This document shows positions 41,393 to 49,140 of a DNA stretch of 64,000 bases, piece after piece. Both the position numbers and the translations under genes were made by a program. The notes below the pieces were generated by a model. The model saw only the letters and a program-made list of their open reading frames with translations, searched no databases and had not been told where the DNA came from. Every line of letters begins with the position of its first letter. The first letter of the stretch is position 1. Source of the DNA: SP197 sp965242595. Lineage in GTDB: Bacteria > Pseudomonadota > Alphaproteobacteria > SP197. The DNA lies in the NCBI GenBank assembly GCA_965242595.1, contig OZ251464.1:2108001-2172000 (forward strand), in the 5' to 3' direction.

Positions 41393-42220
41393 CTAGACTG
41401 GAATATCGGCGGCGTCGCCAGGCTCGGCGCGGCGGACCTCTTCGATCAACGCCGCCAGGTTGCGGGCGATGGCCTCCACCATCGCCTTGCCCTGCTCGGC
41501 CGTCGCCGGGCGCGGATCGCCCACGCTGCCGTCTGGCGCGGTGGCGTGGCGATGGCGTTGCGGCGAGACGAAGCGCAAGGCGGCGTTGCCCGCCCTGGCG
41601 GGATCGAGCTCCACCGGCCAGTCGAAGGCGCTGCCGCCGCCCGGCCCGGCGCCCGCGCCCGCCTCCGCCATGGCGACATCGCCCGGCGCCCAGTAAAGCG
41701 CAAAGGCGCTTTCGGCCTCGCCGGCATGGTCCAGGCCGTCCCCGCCCAGCCGGCACAGCGCCTTCACCTCGTGGCGGGCGACCAGGCCGGCATCGGCGAT
41801 CACGACCTGGGCGCCGGTGGCGTTCGTCAGCCTGGCGGCGGCGATCTCCAGGGGCGCCAGATTGGCGATGCGGTTGCCGTTCACCACCACCAGGCGGCGG
41901 AACCCGTGATGGACCAGCGAGCGGCCGATATCTTCCACCGCCGCCTGCAAGGTTGCCGCGCCCAGGGTGACGGTGCCCGGATAGCCCATATGGTGCGGCG
42001 ACCAGCCATAGGGCAGCGCCGGCGCGACCACGGCCCCGGCAAGGCGCGCCGCCCGCTCGCAGGCCGCCACCGCCCAGCCGGTATCCACCAGCAAGGGCAG
42101 ATGGCGCCCGTGCTGTTCGGTGGCCCCAATCGGGATCAGGGCCACATCGTCATGTTGCAGATGGGCTTCCACCTCCGGCCAGCGCAGGCGGTCCAGCCAC
42201 ACGCTGCGCGGGGCCGTCAC
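41393..42220 (-). CDS. Creatininase-family amidohydrolase, GTG start
   Basis: 275 residues. Family boxes: WPEVEAHLQ, IPIGATEQHGRHLPLLVDT (metal His/Asp), WSPHHMGYPGTVTLG, VVNGNRIANLAPL and LDHAGEAESA (metal Glu). The family includes creatinine amidohydrolase and mycofactocin-, riboflavin- and F420-pathway enzymes; no specific role can be set. The GTG at 42220 overlaps the upstream phosphatase stop (GTGA). Confidence 0.88.
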   Translation of the reverse strand: MTAPRSVWLDRLRWPEVEAHLQHDDVALIPIGATEQHGRHLPLLVDTGWAVAACERAARLAGAVVAPALPYGWSPHHMGYPGTVTLGAATLQAAVEDIGRSLVHHGFRRLVVVNGNRIANLAPLEIAAARLTNATGAQVVIADAGLVARHEVKALCRLGGDGLDHAGEAESAFALYWAPGDVAMAEAGAGAGPGGGSAFDWPVELDPARAGNAALRFVSPQRHRHATAPDGSVGDPRPATAEQGKAMVEAIARNLAALIEEVRRAEPGDAADIPV

Positions 42221-43017
42221 GCCCCGAACTCCAGCAGCTCCGCCAGTTCGTCCACCACGGCCGGCGTCCCCAGCAGCACATCGTGGCCGCGCCCGCGCCC
42301 GGTGGCCCGCACCAGCACCTTGCCGCCGGCCTCTGCCACGATCGCCCGGGTGGCGGCGAAATCCCACAGCGCCAGGTCGGGATCGAAGACGGCGTCCAGC
42401 GCCCCCCTGGCGGCCGCCACATGGGCGAAGGCGTCGCCATAGACGCGCATATCGCCCGCCGCTGCCGCCAGACGGGGGAAGAGATGCCAGATGCCGCTGC
42501 GGCGGTATTGATAGGGCGTGCCGGTGGAAACCATGGCCGTGGCGAGGCCCTTGCGCCCGGAGACCCGCAGCGCCCGCCCGTCCAGCCAGGCGCCGCCGCC
42601 CCGCCAGGCCCAGAACGTCTCGCCCAAAGCGGGCAGATGCACGGCGCCGGCAAGGATGGCACCGCCCGCCCGCTCTTCCAGCGCCACCAGCGTGCCATAG
42701 CCGGGCAGGCCGCGCGAAAAGGGCAGGGTGCCGTCGATGGGATCGACGATCCAGCGCCAGGGCGCGCTGCCCTCCTCCTCGCCCTCCTCCTCGCCGACGA
42801 TGGCGGCGCCGGGCGGAAAGGCGCCGGCACGCAGGCAGCGGCGGATCGCCCGTTCGGCTTCGAGGTCGACGGCGGTCAGCGCGCTGCCATCCTGCTTCGC
42901 CGTCACCGGCAAGCCCCCCGCCCGCGCCGCCCGGCGGATGGCCGCCGCCGGGGCGCGGGCGGCGCGGCGCGCCTGGAACGCGGCCCGCTCCAGGTCCAGC
43001 GCCGGGGCCGGGCTCAC
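42217..43017 (-). CDS. Inositol monophosphatase-family phosphatase (possibly HisN-like), GTG start
   Basis: Mg-dependent Li-sensitive phosphatase fold, 266 residues. Metal motifs: VGEEEG, WIVDPIDGTLPFSRGLPGYG (the DPIDGT box) and LALWDFAATRAIVAEAGG (second Asp). Candidate substrates are inositol phosphate, histidinol phosphate or 3'-phosphoadenosine phosphate; the LP-FSRG-P loop favours the histidinol-phosphatase-like branch. The GTG at 43017 overlaps the acyl-CoA dehydrogenase stop. Confidence 0.9.
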   Translation of the reverse strand: MSPAPALDLERAAFQARRAARAPAAAIRRAARAGGLPVTAKQDGSALTAVDLEAERAIRRCLRAGAFPPGAAIVGEEEGEEEGSAPWRWIVDPIDGTLPFSRGLPGYGTLVALEERAGGAILAGAVHLPALGETFWAWRGGGAWLDGRALRVSGRKGLATAMVSTGTPYQYRRSGIWHLFPRLAAAAGDMRVYGDAFAHVAAARGALDAVFDPDLALWDFAATRAIVAEAGGKVLVRATGRGRGHDVLLGTPAVVDELAELLEFGA

Positions 43018-44168
43018 CCCTGGGCTTCCTTCAGCATGGCGCGGGCGATCGCCAGCTGCTGAATCTGCGAGGTGCCCTCATAGAGGCGATAGATGCGCGC
43101 GTCGCGATACAGCCTGGCCACGGCGTAATCCTCGATATAGCCGGCGCCGCCGTGAATCTGCACCGCCCTATCGGCGATGCGCCCCACCGCCTCGCTGGCG
43201 AAGTATTTGGCCTCGGCCGCCAGCCTGGCGATGCCCTCGCCCGCCCCGGCGCGGCGCGCCACATCGCGCACCAGCGCCCAGGCGGCGTCGTGCTCGGTGC
43301 GGCTTTCGGCCAGCATGGCCTGCACCAGCTGAAACTCGGCGATGGGGCGCCCGAACTGGCGCCGCTGGCGGGCAAAGGCCAGCGCCTCGGCGATCAGCCG
43401 GTCGGCCAGCCCGCAGCAGGTGGCAGCGATGTGAAGCCGGCCCCGGTTCAGCGCCTTCATGGCGGTCTTGAAGCCCTGGCCCTCCACGCCGCCGATCAGC
43501 GCCTCGCCGGGAATGGCGCAATCTTCGAACACGACATCGCAGATCCAGGCGCCCTTCTGGCCCATCTTGTTTTCGGGCCGGCCCAGGCGGATGCCGGGCG
43601 TCGCCGCCTCTACGACGAAGGCCGAGACGCCGGCGGCGCCCTTGCTGCCCGCATCAGTGCGCGCCATCACCGTGAAGACATCGGCCACCGGCGCGTTGGT
43701 GATATAGCGTTTGGTGCCGTTCAGGACATAGCCTTCGCCGCGCCGCTCGGCCCGCGTCGCCACCGCGCCGGCGTCGGAACCCGCATCCGGTTCCGTCAGC
43801 GCAAAGGACGCCACGATCTCGCCCGAAGCCATGCGCGGCAGATAGCGGCGCTTCTGCGCCTCGGTGCCGTCGCTGGCGAGGCCCTGGGAACCGATGGTGA
43901 CATTGGTGCCGAACACGGAACGGAAGGCGGGCGCGGCATGGCCGACGGTCCAGGCCACCTCCACCTCTTCCGCCGCCGTCAGCCCCAGCCCGCCATAGCG
44001 CTGCGGGATGGTGAGGCCGAACAGCCCCATCGCCTTCATCTCGTCCACCACGGCGGCGGGGATCGCGTCCGAGGCATGGACTTCGGCTTCGAGCGGGATC
44101 AGCCGCTCGTCGACGAAGCGGCGCAGGCTGTCCAGCAGCCCCTCCAGGGTTTCGGGGGAAAGCGACAT
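43014..44168 (-). CDS. Acyl-CoA dehydrogenase
   Basis: FAD enzyme of fatty-acid or branched-chain acyl-CoA oxidation, 384 residues. FALTEPDAGSDAGA and YITNAPVADVF form the FAD/substrate region; IAATCCGLADRLIAEAL, RQFGRPIAEFQLVQ, QIHGGAGYIEDYAVARLYRDARI and YEGTSQIQQLAIAR complete the C-terminal domain, including the GGxGY ... RxxRDxRixxiYEGTxxi signature. ATG 44168 preferred over 44207. Head of a coupled ACAD-phosphatase-creatininase run. Confidence 0.94.
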   Translation of the reverse strand: MSLSPETLEGLLDSLRRFVDERLIPLEAEVHASDAIPAAVVDEMKAMGLFGLTIPQRYGGLGLTAAEEVEVAWTVGHAAPAFRSVFGTNVTIGSQGLASDGTEAQKRRYLPRMASGEIVASFALTEPDAGSDAGAVATRAERRGEGYVLNGTKRYITNAPVADVFTVMARTDAGSKGAAGVSAFVVEAATPGIRLGRPENKMGQKGAWICDVVFEDCAIPGEALIGGVEGQGFKTAMKALNRGRLHIAATCCGLADRLIAEALAFARQRRQFGRPIAEFQLVQAMLAESRTEHDAAWALVRDVARRAGAGEGIARLAAEAKYFASEAVGRIADRAVQIHGGAGYIEDYAVARLYRDARIYRLYEGTSQIQQLAIARAMLKEAQG

Positions 44169-44320
44169 GGGCGGTGTCAGCCGCCGGGCCGGCGCCAGGA
44201 TCGCCACCGGCCGACCGCCCCCCGGGATGCGCCCGCGCCGCCCCGCCTGCCAGCCATGCGCATCCCCCGCAAAACCGCCGCCCCAACCCTAGGCGGGCGC
44301 CCGCGCCGGCGCAACGGCCA

Positions 44321-44420
44321 GGGCGTGACAGGCCCGCGACAGACGCGTGACAGGGCCACGACAGGGGCACCACAGGCGTGTCACAGGGGTGCCACAGGCG
44401 TGTCACAGGGGTGCCACAGG
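44321..44420 (+). repeat. 22-bp tandem repeat with degenerate upstream copies
   Basis: CGTGTCACAGGGGTGCCACAGG occurs twice perfectly in tandem (44377-44398, 44399-44420); degenerate CGTGACAGG/CCACGACAGGGGCACCACAGG units precede it from about 44321. It fills the gap between two minus-strand genes, starting just past the dcd stop. No gene or canonical terminator is seen in it. Confidence 0.8.
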
Positions 44421-44425
44421 CCGCC

Positions 44426-45598
44426 TCAGCCCTGGCGGAAATGCTTGGAAAGCGCCAGCCCCTGGCCCTGATAATGGCTGCCGAGACCGGCGCCGTAGAG
44501 CAGATCGGGGCGGGCGAGCAGGCGCTCGTAGCGCAGGCGGCCCATGATCTGGCCGTGTTCCAGCAGAAAGGGCACCTCGTGGCTGCGCACCTCCAGCACG
44601 GCGCGGGAACCGGCGCTGCCGTCCACGCTCCAGCCGAAGCCGGGGTCGAAAAAGCCGGCGTAATGGGCGCGAAACTCGCCCACCAGGGTGTCGTAGGCGG
44701 CCATCTCGGCGGCGTGATCGGGCGGCACCTTCACCTTTTCGCGCGTTGCCAGGATGTAGAAATCGTCGGGGTTCAGGATCAGGCGCCCGTCGGCAGGGGC
44801 CGGGATCGCATCCCAGAACGCCCGCCAGTCCAGCGCGCCCTCGCGGTCGATGTCGATCACGTCGGCATGGTGGCGGGCGCGGTAGCCCACCAGCGCCCCC
44901 GGCCCCTGGCCCCGCAAATCGAGGGTGACGGCGAGCGAATCGTCGCGGATCGAGGCCTCGCCTTCGGGGGTATCCACCAGGCCGTGGCGTTCGTGCAGCC
45001 GCTCCAGCGTCACCTCGCCGAACACCGGGCGCCCGCGCTTGAGGCGCAACTGCGCCAGCCTGGAACCCTGCCGGACCACGGCGCTGAAGGTGCGCGGCGA
45101 GACCTCGGCGAACAGGCGCCCGCGATAGCCGCGCGGCACCCGGTCGAATTCGGTGGCATAATCGACGATCACGCGGGTGAAGATATCCAGCCTGCCGGTG
45201 GAGCTTTTGGGGTTGGCAAGCCCGCCGGTCTCGCCCACCAGCCGCACCCTTTCCTGCAGCGGCACGATATAGACGCAGCCCTTTTCCAGCACCGCGCCGG
45301 CGCCCAGATCGATGCGATGCATGCCCAGCTGGGAGAGCTTGTCTTCCACCGTGGCGCGCGGCCCCGGCAGGAAGGAGGACCGCACCCGCCAGGCCGTCTC
45401 GCCCAGCCTGAGATCGATGCTGGCGGGCTGGATCTGGCCGCAATCCAGCGGGGTGTCGGCAAAGATGGCCTTGCCCACCCCCTCGCGCCCGTCGCCCACC
45501 AGCTCGCGCAGGCGCTGCGAAGGCAGCACGCCGGTGGTGCAGGCTGCGTCTCCGTTGGCCCCATTAGCTATGAAACCGAAATCGAGCTGCGGTGGCAC
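44426..45598 (-). CDS. dcd: 2'-deoxycytidine 5'-triphosphate deaminase, long alphaproteobacterial form
   Basis: Cytoplasmic dCTP deaminase feeding dUTP/dTMP synthesis. 390 residues, about twice the classic 190, because two dUTPase-like lobes are joined. Lobe one: IQPASIDLRLGETAW, SSTGRLDIFTRVIVDY, RGYRGRLFAEVSP, RQGSRLAQLRLKRG; lobe two: RLILNPDDFYILATREK, FFDPGFGW, VLEVRSHEVPFLLEHGQ. GTG at 45598. Divergent from trmFO. Confidence 0.93.
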   Translation of the reverse strand: MPPQLDFGFIANGANGDAACTTGVLPSQRLRELVGDGREGVGKAIFADTPLDCGQIQPASIDLRLGETAWRVRSSFLPGPRATVEDKLSQLGMHRIDLGAGAVLEKGCVYIVPLQERVRLVGETGGLANPKSSTGRLDIFTRVIVDYATEFDRVPRGYRGRLFAEVSPRTFSAVVRQGSRLAQLRLKRGRPVFGEVTLERLHERHGLVDTPEGEASIRDDSLAVTLDLRGQGPGALVGYRARHHADVIDIDREGALDWRAFWDAIPAPADGRLILNPDDFYILATREKVKVPPDHAAEMAAYDTLVGEFRAHYAGFFDPGFGWSVDGSAGSRAVLEVRSHEVPFLLEHGQIMGRLRYERLLARPDLLYGAGLGSHYQGQGLALSKHFRQG

Positions 45599-45774
45599 GC
45601 TTGCGCTCCTCCTGCCCGGCGCCGGCGCCGGATCGACGGCCCGAATCGACGGGCCAGACTAGCAGGGCAAGCGGGTGCCTTTCAGATGCGCCGGCCCGGG
45701 TTATGCACAACGGGGCGGGCCGTTCCCCACCGGCCCCGCGCCCGGCGCCCGTGGCCGGTTGACGGGCGGGCCGG

Positions 45775-45803
45775 TTGACAGGGCGGCCGGGCGCGCCCTA
45801 ACC
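45775..45803 (+). promoter_or_regulatory. Putative trmFO promoter giving a leaderless transcript
   Basis: TTGACA (45775-45780), a 17-base spacer, then CTAACC (45798-45803). With the usual 7-base discriminator, transcription would begin at about 45810-45811, i.e. on the A of the trmFO ATG. No ribosome site is visible upstream of that ATG. Inferred. Confidence 0.45.
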
Positions 45804-45810
45804 CGGCGCC

Positions 45811-47169
45811 ATGATTCCACCTGTCCGCGTCATCGGCGGCGGCCTGGCCGGCTCGGAGGCGGCCTGGCAGATCGCCCGCGCCGGCCTGCCGGTGCGGCTG
45901 GAAGAGATGCGGCCGGAGCGTTCCACCCCCGCCCACAAGACCGGGCGGCTGGCGGAGCTGGTCTGCTCCAACTCCTTCCGCTCCGACGATGGCGACAACA
46001 ACGCCGTCGGCCTGCTGCACGAAGAGCTGCGCCGGGCCGGTTCCATCGTCATGGCGGCGGCCGACCGCCACCGGGTGCCGGCCGGCACCGCCCTGGCGGT
46101 GGATCGCGAAGGCTTCGCGGCGGCGGTGGAGGCGGCGATCGCCAGCGAGCCGCTGATTGCCGTGGAACGCCGCGAAGCCTGCCGCCTCCCCGCCGCCGCC
46201 GACGGCCCCGCCATCGTCGCCACCGGCCCGCTGACCTCCGACGCCCTGGCCGCCGACATCCGACGCGCCACCGGCGCCGAGGCGCTGGCCTTCTATGACG
46301 CCATCGCGCCCATCGTCTATCGCGACAGCATCGATTTCGACATCGCCTGGATGCAGTCGCGCTACGACAAGGTATCCGGCACCCCATGCGCGGGCGACGA
46401 GGCGGCCTATATCAACTGCCCGCTGTCCATGGCCGACTACGACGCCTTTATCGACGGACTGATCGCCGCCGAGCAGGCCACCCCCAGGGATTGGGAGGAG
46501 GGAACGCCCTATTTCGAAGGCTGCCTGCCGATCGAGGTCATGGCCCGGCGCGGGCGCAACACCCTGCGCTTCGGCCCCATGAAGCCGGTGGGCCTCACCG
46601 ACCCCAACAGCGGCCAGCGGCCCTTCGCCGTGGTTCAGCTGCGCCAGGACAACGCGCAGGGCACGCTCTTCAACATGGTCGGCTTCCAGACCAGGCTGAA
46701 GCATGGCGAGCAGACGCGCCTGATCCGCGCTGTCCCCGGCCTTGCCAGCGCCCGCTTCGCGCGCCTGGGCGGTATCCACCGCAACACCTTCATCGACAGC
46801 CCCGCCCTGCTGGACGGCGCGCTGCGCCTGCGCCGGCGCCCGCATCTGCGCTTTGCCGGCCAGATCGCCGGCGTGGAAGGCTATGTGGAAAGCGCCGCCA
46901 TGGGCCTTCTGGCCGGGCGTTTCGCGGCGCTGGAACGCCAGCATCGCGCCATCCACCCGCCGCCGGCCACCACCGCCCTGGGCGCGCTGCTGAACCACAT
47001 CACGGTCGGCGCCCAGGCCGCCAGCTTCCAGCCCATGAACTGCAATTTCGGCCTGTTCCCACCCCCCGACCCGCGCCTGCGCGGCCAGCAGCGCCGCGCC
47101 TCCTTCGCCAGCCGCGCCCGCGCCGATCTCGGCCCCTGGCTGCAACGCCAGCCGGGCCAGCAGGACTAG
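45811..47169 (+). CDS. trmFO: Methylenetetrahydrofolate--tRNA-(uracil54-C5)-methyltransferase TrmFO
   Basis: Folate/FAD-dependent enzyme making m5U54 in the tRNA T-loop. 452 residues. RVIGGGLAGSEAAWQIA nucleotide fold; EEMRPERSTPAHKTG and LAELVCSNSFRSD; YFEGCLPIEVMARRG; LRFGPMKPVGL; NMVGFQTRLKHGEQ; GGIHRNTFI; FAGQIAGVEGYVESAAMGLL. These are the family's diagnostic boxes, including the catalytic Cys regions. The stop overlaps the convergent squalene/phytoene synthase-like gene by 4 bases. Confidence 0.97.
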   Translation: MIPPVRVIGGGLAGSEAAWQIARAGLPVRLEEMRPERSTPAHKTGRLAELVCSNSFRSDDGDNNAVGLLHEELRRAGSIVMAAADRHRVPAGTALAVDREGFAAAVEAAIASEPLIAVERREACRLPAAADGPAIVATGPLTSDALAADIRRATGAEALAFYDAIAPIVYRDSIDFDIAWMQSRYDKVSGTPCAGDEAAYINCPLSMADYDAFIDGLIAAEQATPRDWEEGTPYFEGCLPIEVMARRGRNTLRFGPMKPVGLTDPNSGQRPFAVVQLRQDNAQGTLFNMVGFQTRLKHGEQTRLIRAVPGLASARFARLGGIHRNTFIDSPALLDGALRLRRRPHLRFAGQIAGVEGYVESAAMGLLAGRFAALERQHRAIHPPPATTALGALLNHITVGAQAASFQPMNCNFGLFPPPDPRLRGQQRRASFASRARADLGPWLQRQPGQQD

Positions 47170-48110
47170 TCGGCCGCCAGCAGGCGATCCACCGCCTCCA
47201 GGGACAGCACGCCATCGCCCGCCAGCACGGCGCCGTAATCGGCCTCGATGGCGTCGAGCTGGCGGTCATAGACCTCGGCCAGGCGGGCCAGCAGGGCGCC
47301 GCGGCCCGCGCTTTCCTCCGCCAGCCGGGCCAGATCGTCCACGCTGTGGGCGCGATGGCGCCGGGCGCGGGGGGCGATGGCGGCCACCAGCGGCGCCAGG
47401 GCGTCCCGGTCGCCGGCGCGGGCGGCGCGTTGTAGCTGGGGCCGCGTCAGCCCCGCCGCGCGCAACGCGGCCGCCGGCAGGGTGAGGTGTTGCGGCGCCC
47501 GCCAGGCATCGCCCCTGAGATCGCGCAGGATGTGGACCAGATAGCTGAACAGCGCCAGATGGCGGACATAATCGGCGCACGGCCGGGCCAGTTGCAGGCC
47601 GCCCGTCCGCGTCCGGCAGGCCAGGATGAAGACAAACACCGCCGCCGGGGCAACGGCGGCGCCCTCGGCATAATCCAGAAAATCGCCCCAGCCCGCCAGC
47701 TGCCGTTCCTCCACATCGCGCCGCATGGCCCGGGCCAGGGCGGCGAACGGCTCCGCCCCCATGGCGCTTTGCCCGACGGTGGCGTTCATGGCGGTGAAGA
47801 TGGTGTCGTCGTCGCCCTCGCCGCCGCCGCGGTAGCGCCCGCAGGCGGCGGCGCTGGCGTGGCGGCGCCAGGCATCCAGGCGCGCCGCCATGGCAGGGCG
47901 GCAGGCGCGGCGGCGGGCGGCGTCCAGCCTCAGAAAGCCCTCGTCCACCGCATCGTCGATCGCCCGCATGGCGCAATAGGCCGGAAAGAACAACGCCCGG
48001 CGCCAGGGCGCCAGCCGGACGGCAAGCCGGGTGACATTGCTGGGCCTGGCCGCGACGAAATCGGCGCACCAGGCCTTCGCCGCCTCGACCTTCGCGCCCT
48101 CTCGCGCCAT
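47166..48110 (-). CDS. Squalene/phytoene synthase family protein
   Basis: All-helical trans-isoprenyl synthase-like protein, 314 residues. First aspartate-rich motif CAMRAIDDAVDEG and second ILRDLRGDAW fit the paired DxxxD sites; FPAYCAMRAIDD matches the start of the substrate cavity. Condensation of two prenyl diphosphates (hopanoid, squalene or carotenoid path) is likely but the exact product is unknown and no other pathway genes are nearby. ATG 48110 preferred; an in-frame start at 48176 is possible. Convergent with trmFO. Confidence 0.82.
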   Translation of the reverse strand: MAREGAKVEAAKAWCADFVAARPSNVTRLAVRLAPWRRALFFPAYCAMRAIDDAVDEGFLRLDAARRRACRPAMAARLDAWRRHASAAACGRYRGGGEGDDDTIFTAMNATVGQSAMGAEPFAALARAMRRDVEERQLAGWGDFLDYAEGAAVAPAAVFVFILACRTRTGGLQLARPCADYVRHLALFSYLVHILRDLRGDAWRAPQHLTLPAAALRAAGLTRPQLQRAARAGDRDALAPLVAAIAPRARRHRAHSVDDLARLAEESAGRGALLARLAEVYDRQLDAIEADYGAVLAGDGVLSLEAVDRLLAAD

Positions 48111-48189
48111 CGTGCCGTCGCCCCGCAAGCCCGCGCCGGGCCAGTCGGTCGCCCAGTCGGTCGCGTTGTAGCCCAATCCCTGCCGCCCT

Positions 48190-48325
48190 GGCGACAGGCA
48201 GTTCCAGGCGGATTCACGCCAGCGGCAAGCAGCCGGTCCACCACCGCAACCACTGGATAACCCTGGGCCACGAGTCTAGAAGCAACGGCAGCTTTGAAAG
48301 AATTGATCCGTCGCACCGGCTCCAA
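48190..48325 (-). pseudogene. Possible transposase (IS3-type OrfA) N-terminal remnant
   Basis: The minus-strand frame beginning with TTG at 48325 encodes RRINSFKAAVASRLVAQG and then YPVVAVVDRL, resembling the helix-turn-helix opening of IS3-type OrfA proteins, after which similarity is lost. Base composition here is less GC-rich than the neighbours. No terminal inverted repeats found. Weak call. Confidence 0.25.
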
Positions 48326-48358
48326 TCCTGGCTATACCACCGCGCCATCAGGGGCGGA

Positions 48359-48386
48359 TTAGACTATGGTTAGTCAACCGTATAAG
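48359..48386 (+). promoter_or_regulatory. Promoter-like pair with palindrome in its spacer
   Basis: TTAGAC (48359-48364), 16 bases, TATAAG (48381-48386), 62 bases before the NUDIX ATG. The spacer holds an imperfect palindrome TATGGTT-AGTC-AACCGTA (48365-48382). A regulator binding site inside the spacer is suggested. The rest of the 48111-48447 gap shows only the weak transposase remnant. Confidence 0.4.
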
Positions 48387-48447
48387 CCCCTTACTTTGCC
48401 GCTGCGCGCGGCGAGCATCGCCGCCCCCCGGCGAAGGCGGACCCACC

Positions 48448-49134
48448 ATGAACGACGCGCCCCGCAAACCGGCCCGCCCGCGCGATGCCGCCAGCGTCGT
48501 GCTGCTGCGCGGCGACCGCGACCGGCCCCAGGTGCTGATGGGCCGCCGCCGGCGCCGCGCCAGCTTTCTGCCGGAGGTTTATGTCTTCCCCGGCGGCGGG
48601 GTGGAGCGCAGCGACCGCCATGCCCCGCCCGGCCTTGCCCCTCGCGCCGAGACCGCAAACCTGCTGCGCCGCCACGGCGCCTCGGTTCCGGCCCTGGCCC
48701 TGGCGCTGGCCGGCCTGCGCGAAACCCATGAGGAAACCGGCTATCTGATCGCCCGCCACGCCGCCGCCGGCGCGCTCGAAAACGCCCCCGCCACGCCCTT
48801 CTGGCAGGCGCTGCGCGCAGCCGGGGCCCTGCCCGACCTGGAGCGGCTGGATTTCATCGCCCGGGCGCTGACCCCCGTCTCCTCGCCCCGCCGTTTCAAC
48901 ACCCGCTTCTTCCTGGCCGCCGGCGACGATCTCCAGGGCGCGCCGCTGGCCGACGGCGAGCTGGAGCATCTGCACTGGCTGCCGCTGGAGCGGGCCTTTC
49001 ACCTGCCCATCATCGATGTCACCCGCTTCGTCCTGGGCGAGGCCGCCCGGCGCTGGCGCCACCGCCGCGGCGGGCAGCACGGCGCGCCCTTCCTGCGCTA
49101 TATCAGCGATCGCCTGACCGTCGGGCGCCTGTAA
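48448..49134 (+). CDS. NUDIX hydrolase, NUDT19-like
   Basis: 228 residues. SVVLLRGDRDRPQVLMGRR opens the fold; VYVFPGGGVERSD starts the NUDIX box and LRETHEETGYL completes the RExxEExG helix, with about 40 residues between the two halves, as in NUDT7/NUDT19-type CoA or nucleoside-diphosphate hydrolases. The segment TPVSSPRRFNTRFFLA is also typical of that group. Followed 6 bases later by an MFS transporter. Confidence 0.87.
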   Translation: MNDAPRKPARPRDAASVVLLRGDRDRPQVLMGRRRRRASFLPEVYVFPGGGVERSDRHAPPGLAPRAETANLLRRHGASVPALALALAGLRETHEETGYLIARHAAAGALENAPATPFWQALRAAGALPDLERLDFIARALTPVSSPRRFNTRFFLAAGDDLQGAPLADGELEHLHWLPLERAFHLPIIDVTRFVLGEAARRWRHRRGGQHGAPFLRYISDRLTVGRL

Positions 49135-49140
49135 GCGGCC

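Noticed and set aside
45682..47145. 487-codon antisense frame over trmFO
   Set aside because: No recognisable motifs; it is the mirror of a gene whose motifs are complete.
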